Shown here: piece by piece, positions 43,457 through 49,695 of the stretch
How positions within the stretch are numbered: the stretch's first letter is position 1
How the letters are laid out: each line of letters begins with the position of its first letter
DNA from: Bacteroides sp.
GTDB lineage: Bacteria; Bacteroidota; Bacteroidia; Bacteroidales; Bacteroidaceae
Reading direction: 5' to 3'
Assembly (NCBI GenBank): GCA_020861095.1
Contig: JAJBTC010000053.1
Span: 1-49,695, forward strand
DNA: 49,695 nucleotides
Notes under the pieces: model-generated
Databases searched by the model: none
Seen by the model: the letters and a program-made list of their open reading frames with translations, nothing else
Told to the model about the DNA's origin: nothing
Made by a program: the position numbers and the translations under genes

Positions 43457-43531
43457 GATCTGTTTCCTCTATTGTAAAGAAAATAAGATAAGTAGCTGTT
43501 CATTATCCATTGTATATGGCATACTCCGTAC

Positions 43532-44397
43532 CCTGTAGAGACGCACGGCGTGCGTCTCAGCACACCGAATGGGAAGGCATATACGATACGGAATGCTTTT
43601 TTTCGGACTTGCACCGCGGAGACGCACAGCATGTACTGGTGTCCGGAATAAATCGTACACACTGGCGATCATATATTTTATTTCAATTATTTATATCCGT
43701 TTTTTTACCCGGAGCATTTCAAACGGTTCCATTTCCTCTATACTATTATACTATCCAACTATCACTCATCCACTCTGAAAGCCCTCCGGGCTTTCATGTG
43801 CATAACTCTCTCTGAAAGCCTGAAGTAACTTTACGGTACATAACTCTCTTTGAAAGCCTGAAGGGCTTTAATGTGAACCAGCGGTCGACGAAGTCAATAA
43901 CCCCCAGTGAAGCGTAGCATAGCGGAGCGACTGGGGGTATCGATCCGTCCTGTGACTTCAACCCCGAAGTGGGTTGAATGATTCTATCCTGAATAAAACG
44001 AAGTAAAATCGTGCTCCTACTATGTAGAATGGAGTTTTTTTATATTCAACCCACTTCGGGGTTGAAGAGATGGGTATACGTCACTACCCCCAGTCGCTTC
44101 GTTACGGGCAAAGCCCTTACTGCGCTTCACTGGGGGTTATTAGCTTCGCTGACCGTTGGTTGACTTCGTCGACCGTTGGTTCATAGTAAAGCCCTCCGGG
44201 CTTTCAGAGGGAATCGGGGTAAATCCAAGGAAATCAGAGAAAATCGGAGTCTATGAGTGTCCTATGGATAGATCTGTAATTCAAATTAACCCCTCCGGGT
44301 TTTCAGAGGAAACCGAAGTAAAGGAGTGTCATTGGGATAGTTCCGGAAACCTTAACCTGTTTTTCCGGACCCCATGCACACCGTGCGTCTCTACAGG
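43532..44397. repeat. Palindrome island bounded by 17-bp inverted repeats
   Basis: CCTGTAGAGACGCACGG (43532-43548) is the exact reverse complement of 44381-44397. The left end is itself a palindrome, GAGACGCAC-GGC-GTGCGTCTC (43538-43558). Inside are GAAAGCCCTCCGGGCTTTC hairpins (43777-43795 and 44188-44205), degenerate versions with the spacer CATAACTCTCT (43801, 43849), and the nested palindrome described separately. There is no protein-like ORF anywhere in the 866 bp. Confidence 0.85.
43874..44183. repeat. Nested 310-bp palindrome (CCCCCAGT/ACTGGGGG family)
   Basis: From outside in: 43874-43897 opposes 44160-44183 at 23 of 24 positions; 43896-43914 (AATAACCCCCAGTGAAGCG) opposes 44123-44141 perfectly; ACTGGGGGT (43930-43938) opposes ACCCCCAGT (44086-44094); and 43958-43979 opposes 44044-44065 perfectly over 22 bp. 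Each arm therefore also contains its own hairpin ACCCCCAGT...ACTGGGGGT. The right outer arm, TTGACTTCGTCGACC, recurs at 17405. Confidence 0.9.
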
Positions 44398-44915
44398 TAA
44401 TCCCCTTCTCTGTAGACCAGGTAAGAGAAATTCCTGTTGCAGATACGTTTACAGATAAAGATAAATAGGATACTGCCTATCAACAAACTGATACAATAGT
44501 ATATATACAGTGAATCAGCAATACTTACGTAAGATCCCTGTATATATAAACCACATATCATTGCCTCAGTGTCATCATACAGATGGCAGGGAAATTCGGA
44601 TAGCATACGAAGAAGGCTGTATGTTGTCTGTTTTTTTATCCTCCTGGCCGTATCTGTTTTGTTCAGGAAATAAGAGGGTTCTCTTTTTTCGGACAGATCG
44701 GATAGATAGGTCCTGTCCGCATTTCACTTGATAGGATTCTCCCTGGCTGCTCAGATCCACCTGATCATACCTTATTCCAATAACTAAAAAAAGAAATCGG
44801 ATAAAAAGCGAAGGAACGATCAGGAGAGGAACGATTAAACACAACCGGAAGAAAACAGGCAGAATTCTCAATCAAAATACATAACTTTGCCTCATTCATT
44901 CAAATATATTAGAAA
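44398..44915. other. Intergenic region upstream of the M24 gene
   Basis: About 520 bp. TAACTTTG (44882-44889) is a -7 motif 26 nt before the ATG at 44916. A 98-codon leftward frame (44575-44871) has a TTG start; its hydrophobic beginning could be a signal peptide, but the rest is not protein-like and it is not called. Confidence 0.5.
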
Positions 44916-46079
44916 ATGCTTCAATCCGAATTAAAATTCCGTCGCGACAAGATACGGGTCTATATGGCTCAGCAAGGCATCGACGCGGCATTGATCACCT
45001 GTAACGTAAACTTACTTTATACTGCCGGATGTATCTACAGCGGCTATCTGTATCTGCCCCTACATTCGCCGGCGCATCTTTTTGTCAAACGTCCCCATAA
45101 CATGCAGGGAGAATTTGTACACTCCATCCGCAAACCGGAACAGATCCCGGAGTTGTTGAAGGAAACCGGATTGCCTGTGCCACAGAAGCTGATGCTGGAA
45201 GGAGACGAACTGCCCTACACCGAATACAACCGCCTCGCTGTCCTTTTCCCGGAAGCAACCGTTGTCAATGGCACGCCGCTGATCCGACAGGCCAGAAGCG
45301 TAAAAACCGCACTCGAGATTGAGATGTTCCGCCGGGCCGCGGCTGCTCACGCCAGGGCCTACGAACAGATCCCTTCCGTATACCGACCGGGAATGACCGA
45401 TCGGGAATTCTCTATCGAGATCGAACGGCTGATGAGACTGGAAGGGTGCCTGGGTATCTTCCGGGTATTCGGTCAGAGCATGGAGATCTTTATGGGTAGT
45501 GTGTTGAGCGGAGACAACGCCGCCGTACCCTCTCCCTACGACTTTGCGCTGGGAGGAGAAGGATTGGATCCCTCCTTACCGGGTGGAATCAACGGAAAGC
45601 TGTTGCAGGAAGGACAGAGCGTCATGGTAGACATAGGCGGGAACTTCAACGGTTATATGTGTGACATGACGCGTGTTTTCTCCATCGGTAAACTCCCTGA
45701 AGAGGCCTACGCCGCCCATCAGGTCTGTCTGGAAATACAGGATAAAGTCACCTCACTGGCCCGTCCCGGTGCCGTATGCGAAGATCTCTACCAGGCAGCC
45801 ATCGACCTGGTGAGTCAGGCCGGGTTTGCCGACAAATTCATGGGAATTTCCCAACAAGCCCGTTTCATAGGACGCGGTATTGGCTTGCAGATCAATGAAG
45901 CTCCCGTACTTGCCCCACGGATCAAACAGGAACTGGAACCCGGTATGGTATTTGCACTTGAACCCAAGATCGTGCTGCCAAAGATCGGAGCCGTAGGTAT
46001 CGAAAACTCTTTTGCTGTAACGAAAGAGGGAGTAGAGAAACTGACCCATTGCCCGGAAGAGATCATTTCCCTGGGGTAA
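44916..46079 (+). CDS. M24 family (Xaa-Pro aminopeptidase-like) protein with altered metal site
   Basis: A 387-residue protein with a creatinase-type N-domain (about 1-130) and a pita-bread C-domain. Metal-ligand candidates Asp239 and Asp250 (VDIGGNFNGYMCDMTR) and the two Glu residues (FALEPKIV, GIENSF) are present. The motif usually read as HGIGLxxHE is GRGIGLQINE here: Arg320 replaces the metal-ligand His and Asn327 replaces the catalytic His. The codons are CGC and AAT, not ambiguous. It may be a non-proteolytic hydrolase, a pseudoenzyme or a distinct subfamily. Cytosolic; no signal peptide. Own promoter (44882) and terminator (46105); no operon partner. Confidence 0.87.
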   Translation: MLQSELKFRRDKIRVYMAQQGIDAALITCNVNLLYTAGCIYSGYLYLPLHSPAHLFVKRPHNMQGEFVHSIRKPEQIPELLKETGLPVPQKLMLEGDELPYTEYNRLAVLFPEATVVNGTPLIRQARSVKTALEIEMFRRAAAAHARAYEQIPSVYRPGMTDREFSIEIERLMRLEGCLGIFRVFGQSMEIFMGSVLSGDNAAVPSPYDFALGGEGLDPSLPGGINGKLLQEGQSVMVDIGGNFNGYMCDMTRVFSIGKLPEEAYAAHQVCLEIQDKVTSLARPGAVCEDLYQAAIDLVSQAGFADKFMGISQQARFIGRGIGLQINEAPVLAPRIKQELEPGMVFALEPKIVLPKIGAVGIENSFAVTKEGVEKLTHCPEEIISLG

Positions 46080-46104
46080 AGATCCATTTTCTTATATATA
46101 TACA

Positions 46105-46140
46105 AAGGCTGTCTCCCCATCGGATGGAGATGGCCTTTTT
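46105..46140 (+). terminator. Terminator of the M24 gene
   Basis: AAGGC-TG-TCTCC opposes GGAGA-TG-GCCTT with a TG/TG internal mismatch, followed by Ts. Confidence 0.85.
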
Positions 46141-46308
46141 CTTTCCTTCTCTTTGTGTATGGATGGATTTCCTGTGTTTGTCTTTTCATGGGCCTTTTTG
46201 CCGGATGTAGTTTATCGTACGTTTCAGCAGAAAACGGCCCTCTATCCAGTCAATATACGGTCTGGGGTATCCTTAAACGGCCCGCATTTTGCCAACTCTT
46301 TTTCACCG

Positions 46309-46383
46309 TCTGGCAAAGTTTTGCCACGCCTTTGGCAAGATGTTGCCATCCCCTTGGCAAAATCTTGCCAACCTACAGGCAAA
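46309..46383. repeat. Tandem 22-bp palindromic units (TGGCAA-N4-TTGCCA)
   Basis: Three units start at 46309, 46331 and 46353, each containing TGGCAA(A/G)(A/G)T(G/T)TTGCCA or a close variant, with a partial fourth (AGGCAAAAAATGG) from 46377. A lone half, TTTTGCCAAC, lies at 46287. Each unit is itself near-palindromic (for example TTGGCAAAATCTTGCCAA). It lies about 140 bp before the small membrane protein gene. Confidence 0.8.
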
Positions 46384-46524
46384 AAATGGATAAAAATTGC
46401 CTCCTTATCTCCTAGATCTATGTAAAGACAACCTCTCTCCATTACTACCTGACATACACAGTGAGAGGTAGTAAGGCTGAACACTTCCATCGCCGAAATT
46501 GTTACTCCACAAAAGTTCAACGAT

Positions 46525-46794
46525 ATGGAAAATTATTCATCCCCCGGCTATGTAGCCGCCGATACACGTGTCATGTCCATTACAGACTGGCTCATTGTAC
46601 TGATCATCACCAGTATCCCCCTGCTCAACCTGATCATGTTATGCGTGTGGGCGTTCAGCCACAATACGCCCGTCACCAAAGCCAACTTCGCAAAAGCAGC
46701 CCTGATCCTTATGGCCATCGTCTTTGTCATTTCACTTCTTTTCGGAGGAGCCATCATGGGTATGCTGGCCTCCATGTACGGATATGGATACTGA
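46525..46794 (+). CDS. Small two-helix membrane protein
   Basis: An 89-residue protein with two predicted transmembrane helices (about 22-44 and 59-82), separated by a polar loop HNTPVTKANFAK. The N-terminus, MENYSSPGYVAADTRVMSIT, is polar; the C-terminus, SMYGYGY, is Tyr/Gly-rich. I know no function. It lies between the TGGCAA repeat array and a strong hairpin, which may control or end its transcript. Codon use and start context (ATG after an A-rich stretch) look genuine. Confidence 0.72.
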   Translation: MENYSSPGYVAADTRVMSITDWLIVLIITSIPLLNLIMLCVWAFSHNTPVTKANFAKAALILMAIVFVISLLFGGAIMGMLASMYGYGY

Positions 46795-46841
46795 CATTTC
46801 CCGGTCGTTCCTATAAAAACAGGACCGATATGTAATAAAGA

Positions 46842-46893
46842 ACCTTTTTCAACGATGTACAGCAGTTCCTGTATATACATCGTTGAAAAAGGT
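46842..46893. terminator. Perfect 18-bp inverted repeat, possible bidirectional terminator
   Basis: ACCTTTTTCAACGATGTA (46842-46859) and its exact complement (46876-46893) with a 16-nt loop. It sits between convergent genes. It is AT-rich without a flanking T-run outside the stem, so a terminator role is plausible, not certain. A smaller hairpin, CGGTC...AGGACCG, precedes it at 46802. Confidence 0.5.
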
Positions 46894-46994
46894 ACTTTTG
46901 TTATCTACCTGTCAGGTATCTTTTCTTCTACCGGCCACTATCCTACATATGTACACCGGGGAAGCAGACAAGACATTTCTTTCCTCTTCCGGAG

Positions 46995-48455
46995 CTACAC
47001 CGAAGGAGAGGCCGGAGAAGGATCTTCTTTTACCTTCAGTCCCATTTTCTCCGCTTTCTCCAGCATATACCGATAGGCCGCCTCGTATTCGTTAGGAATA
47101 ACCCCGTCGAGAATAGCGTCCTTAATAGCACTTTTCAGACTCCCTACCTCCTGGCAGGGTGTTAGCCCGAACACCCGCATGATCTCCTCTCCACTCACCG
47201 GGGGCTGGAAATTCCGGACACGATCTTTCTCTTCCAGATCACTGAGTTTCTGACGTACCAACTGGAAATTCTGCAGGAAACGCTTTTTACGTTCCATATT
47301 CTTAGAAGTGATATCCGCCTCACACAACATCATCAGGTCATCAATATCATCTCCGGCTTCAAAGAGCAGACGCCTGACAGCCGAATCGGTCACCACATCG
47401 TCCGCGATCACAATGGGACGCATGTGCAGCCCGACCAATTTCTGTACATACTTCATCTTCTCATTCATGGGAAGTTTCTTCTTCCTGAAAATTTCCTTCA
47501 CCATTTTCTCCCCGATAAAATTATGGTTGTGGAAAGTCCATCCCATCCGGGGATCCCAGCGTTTGGTTACCGGCTTGGCAATATCGTGTAGCAAAGCCGC
47601 CCAGCGCAGCCAGAGGTTCGAGGTATGCCGGCTGACATTGTCAAGCACCTCCAGCGTATGAAAGAAATTATCTTTATGGGCCCGGCCATTGCGGGTCTCT
47701 ACCCCCTGCAAGGCAGCCAGTTCGGGAAAGATGAGTTCGAGCAGCCCCGAACGTTCCAGGTCCACAAACCCTTTGGAAGGTACGGGCGAAAGGATGATCT
47801 TATTCAATTCCTCACTGATACGCTCTCCGGAGATGATGCCGATACGCTCCCGGTTGCGGCAAAGCGACTCGAACGTTTCATCATCTATGTAGAAATTGAG
47901 CTGTGTAGCAAAACGGATGCACCGCATCATCCGTAACGGATCGTCACTGAAGGTAATGTCCGGATCCAGAGGGGTACGTATCGTTTTCTCTTTCAGGTCT
48001 TCCACACCTCCGAAAGGATCGATCAACTCCCCGAACCGCCCTTCATTCAGGCACACGGCCAACGCATTGATCGTGAAGTCGCGCCGGTTCTGATCATCTG
48101 CCAGCGTTCCATCTTCTACGATCGGCTTGCGCGAGTCACGCTGGTACGACTCTTTACGGGCGCCCACAAACTCCACCTCATGCTCCCGGTATCTGACCTG
48201 CGCGGTACCGAAATTCTTATATACGGCTATATGGGCACCTTTGCCCAGACGCTGTACAAGGCGACGCGCGATCTCAATCCCACTACCCACTACCACTACA
48301 TCTATGTCTTTGGTAGGTCTTTCCAACAAGACATCACGTACATACCCTCCTACCACGTAGCATTCATAGCCCAGTTCATCCGCAGTAGCTGAGATCTCAT
48401 GAAATATAGGGTTGTTCAAACGGTGTTTCCACTCTTCTCTGGTCAGCTCAATCAT
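46995..48455 (-). CDS. cca: CCA-adding enzyme / poly(A) polymerase family protein with HD domain
   Basis: A 486-residue class II nucleotidyltransferase expected to add or repair the tRNA 3' CCA end. The head has VGGYVRD (35-41), the catalytic Asp pair in KDIDVVV (Asp50, Asp52) and RRDFTINA (124-131). The neck and body follow (TFSDDPLRMMRCIRFA). A C-terminal HD phosphohydrolase domain is present with LLHDIAKP (His290-Asp291) and the ligand His in AHKDNFFHTLEV. Bacteroidetes usually carry one such gene. A minus-strand TACCTTTG promoter motif is at 48480-48487, 24 nt upstream. A poly(A) polymerase role cannot be excluded. Confidence 0.92.
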   Translation of the reverse strand: MIELTREEWKHRLNNPIFHEISATADELGYECYVVGGYVRDVLLERPTKDIDVVVVGSGIEIARRLVQRLGKGAHIAVYKNFGTAQVRYREHEVEFVGARKESYQRDSRKPIVEDGTLADDQNRRDFTINALAVCLNEGRFGELIDPFGGVEDLKEKTIRTPLDPDITFSDDPLRMMRCIRFATQLNFYIDDETFESLCRNRERIGIISGERISEELNKIILSPVPSKGFVDLERSGLLELIFPELAALQGVETRNGRAHKDNFFHTLEVLDNVSRHTSNLWLRWAALLHDIAKPVTKRWDPRMGWTFHNHNFIGEKMVKEIFRKKKLPMNEKMKYVQKLVGLHMRPIVIADDVVTDSAVRRLLFEAGDDIDDLMMLCEADITSKNMERKKRFLQNFQLVRQKLSDLEEKDRVRNFQPPVSGEEIMRVFGLTPCQEVGSLKSAIKDAILDGVIPNEYEAAYRYMLEKAEKMGLKVKEDPSPASPSV

Positions 48456-48479
48456 GCTCTCCTTTTAACTTTTAGGGTG

Positions 48480-48515
48480 CAAAGGTACAAAAAAGTGATA
48501 TTATTTGTATTTTTG
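48480..48515. promoter_or_regulatory. Back-to-back promoters of the cca and lipoprotein genes
   Basis: Minus-strand TACCTTTG (48480-48487) drives cca; plus-strand TATTTTTG (48508-48515) drives the gene at 48564. The two -7 motifs are only 20 bp apart, so their polymerase sites must overlap. Confidence 0.65.
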
Positions 48516-48563
48516 CTATCCGGAAACAGTCTTTTCCACAAAGACACTTCAAAACAATAACAA

Positions 48564-49400
48564 ATGAAAAGAGTACTTTTATGGACGGGATGTATGATTT
48601 TTCTCTGCTCCTGCGGAAATCAAACAGAGAAACAGGCAGGCGAAAAGCTGAAACTTGCCGAGGAAGCTTATGCACGTGAAGATTTCGATGAGGCCCTGCG
48701 TCAGTTAGACAGTATCAAGATACTCTATCCCAGAGCGTTCGATACCCGCAAAGCGGGCAACGAACTGGAAATGCAGGTGAAGCTGAAAGATCTGGGACAG
48801 CGAATAGCTGCTATGGACATGCAACTGGAAGAGAAACAGCACACCCTCGAAGAGATGCGGGGAAAATACGTCCTGGAAAAAGACGAAGCATACCAACAGA
48901 CCGGCAACTACCTCTGGCCCACCCAGGTGCTCGAGAAAAACCTGCATCGCTGCTACCTCAGATTCCAGGTCAACGAACGGGGTGCCATGAGCATGACCTC
49001 CTTGTATTGCGGCAAAGGGAACATTCATCATCACTCCATTAAAGTGAGCGCTCCGGACGATACGTTTGCCCAGACTCCTCCGGCACGCGACAGTTACCAG
49101 ACGACTGACCTGGATGAGAAGATCGAAAAAGCCGACTTCAAACTGGGAGAAGACGGTGGTGTGATGGAATTTATCTACGCCAACCGGGATAAAAATATCC
49201 GGATAGAATACATCGGAGACCGTAGTTTCCGCACCAACATGCTACCTGCAGACCGGAAAGCGCTGGCAGGTATCTATGAATTGCATCAATTGCTTGCTTC
49301 GATGGAAACCCTGAAAAAAGAGAAAGAAGAGGCTGAGCTGGAAGTGAAGTTTATCAACGAACGTATCCGGAGAAAGGCAGAGGAAAGTACAACCGAATAA
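48564..49400 (+). CDS. Lipoprotein with TPR-like and coiled-coil segments
   Basis: A 278-residue lipoprotein with signal MKRVLLWTGCMIF and lipobox LCSC (Cys17). Residues about 25-60 look TPR-like (AEEAYAREDFDEALRQLDSI). Residues about 65-112 form a coiled coil (KLKDLGQRIAAMDMQLEEKQ), and a second one ends the protein (LLASMETLKKEKEEAELEVK). Between them is a beta-rich domain (LHRCYLRFQVNERGAMSM). Family and function are unknown to me; a periplasmic scaffold on the outer or inner membrane is inferred. Divergent from cca, with its own promoter 49 nt upstream. Confidence 0.78.
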   Translation: MKRVLLWTGCMIFLCSCGNQTEKQAGEKLKLAEEAYAREDFDEALRQLDSIKILYPRAFDTRKAGNELEMQVKLKDLGQRIAAMDMQLEEKQHTLEEMRGKYVLEKDEAYQQTGNYLWPTQVLEKNLHRCYLRFQVNERGAMSMTSLYCGKGNIHHHSIKVSAPDDTFAQTPPARDSYQTTDLDEKIEKADFKLGEDGGVMEFIYANRDKNIRIEYIGDRSFRTNMLPADRKALAGIYELHQLLASMETLKKEKEEAELEVKFINERIRRKAEESTTE

Positions 49401-49439
49401 ACATTTTCCAACGGCAACCCTCGCAGGCAGCGATCTGCC

Positions 49440-49592
49440 CTACTTCACCCGACGGTTGAGTTGATTGTTGGCTTTGGAAGGCCGGGACTTTCCGACACGT
49501 TTTCCGGAAGGGTGTATTCGTCCCTGACTCCGGGAAGAAGGGCGCGAAGCAGATTGATTGTCCCGCCGCGGAGAAGAAGGTTTTTCAGACAT
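49440..49592 (-). CDS. Very small basic protein (50 residues)
   Basis: A 50-residue leftward frame from the ATG at 49590-49592 to TAG at 49440-49442. It is rich in Arg, Ser, Lys and Asn: starts MSEKPSSPRRDNQSASRPSS and ends KSRPSKANNQLNRRVK. There is no hydrophobic segment. The composition suggests a disordered nucleic-acid-binding peptide, but I recognise no family. An in-frame stop lies about 50 nt upstream of the ATG, so it is not the cut end of a larger gene. It could also be chance; confidence is modest. Beyond it, 49593-49695 holds nothing callable. Confidence 0.45.
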   Translation of the reverse strand: MSEKPSSPRRDNQSASRPSSRSQGRIHPSGKRVGKSRPSKANNQLNRRVK

Positions 49593-49695
49593 ACGCTCCA
49601 GGGGTTTCCATACCTGTAAATAAAGGATCCGGTTCTATCCGTAAAATCTTTTGCATGAGTCTATCTTTTTCTGATATTCAAAATGTGTGTATACT

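Noticed and set aside
44575..44871. 98-codon minus-strand ORF with a hydrophobic start
   Set aside because: TTG start and a non-protein-like second half; overlaps the promoter side of the M24 gene.

Overview
The window looks like chromosomal DNA of a Bacteroidales bacterium, most likely Parabacteroides or a close relative. The evidence is the repeated use of the Bacteroidetes -7 promoter motif TAnnTTTG (often without a clear -33 TTG), DUF4493/PCMD-type surface lipoproteins, two glutamate dehydrogenases, a MaeB-type malic enzyme and a Bacteroides-style tyrosine recombinase next to an invertible segment. The genus is an inference; no rRNA or tRNA gene was seen. There is no CRISPR array, transposase or phage module.

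Layout. 0.2-5.1 kb: a cytoplasmic-looking GH13 amylase and a short-chain dehydrogenase form a leftward pair, followed by a second SDR and a small zinc-ribbon protein. 5.1-8.6 kb: repeat-rich DNA, a small GNAT protein, a candidate structured RNA, then an MltD-like lytic transglycosylase with a voltage-gated K+ channel. 8.8-10.9 kb: a radical SAM protein overlapping its DUF4130 partner. 11.4-17.2 kb: a DKNYY repeat protein, a YkgJ cysteine-cluster protein, an unknown protein, a membrane metallophosphoesterase and a periplasmic amidase, separated by long palindromes. 17.4-18.8 kb: an O-acetylhomoserine sulfhydrylase-like enzyme. 19.2-22.0 kb: a tyrosine recombinase, a 407-bp segment bounded by perfect 21-bp inverted repeats, and a family 2 glycosyltransferase. 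This reads as a phase-variable locus in the OFF orientation. 22.1-26.5 kb: malic enzyme, a small membrane protein and a GDH of the NADP type. 26.9-36.0 kb: a leftward six-gene operon of four lipoproteins and two paralogous putative beta-barrels. 36.3-39.3 kb: a receiver-domain/ATP-grasp fusion related to PEP synthase. 39.6-43.5 kb: prolyl oligopeptidase and a second GDH of the NAD type. 43.5-44.4 kb: a gene-free island of nested palindromes. 44.9-49.6 kb: an M24 peptidase-like protein lacking a canonical metal-ligand His, a small membrane protein, a tRNA CCA-adding-type enzyme, a lipoprotein and a tiny basic protein.

How genes work together. Central carbon/nitrogen metabolism (malic enzyme, two GDHs, PEP-synthase-like protein) alternates with envelope functions (lytic transglycosylase, amidase, lipoproteins, glycosyltransferase). 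The strongest candidates for undescribed biology are the invertible promoter controlling one glycosyltransferase, the DUF4493/PCMD/beta-barrel operon with an internally duplicated module, and a set of dispersed palindromic repeats that carry or donate promoter elements. All calls come from reading the sequence; no database search was run.
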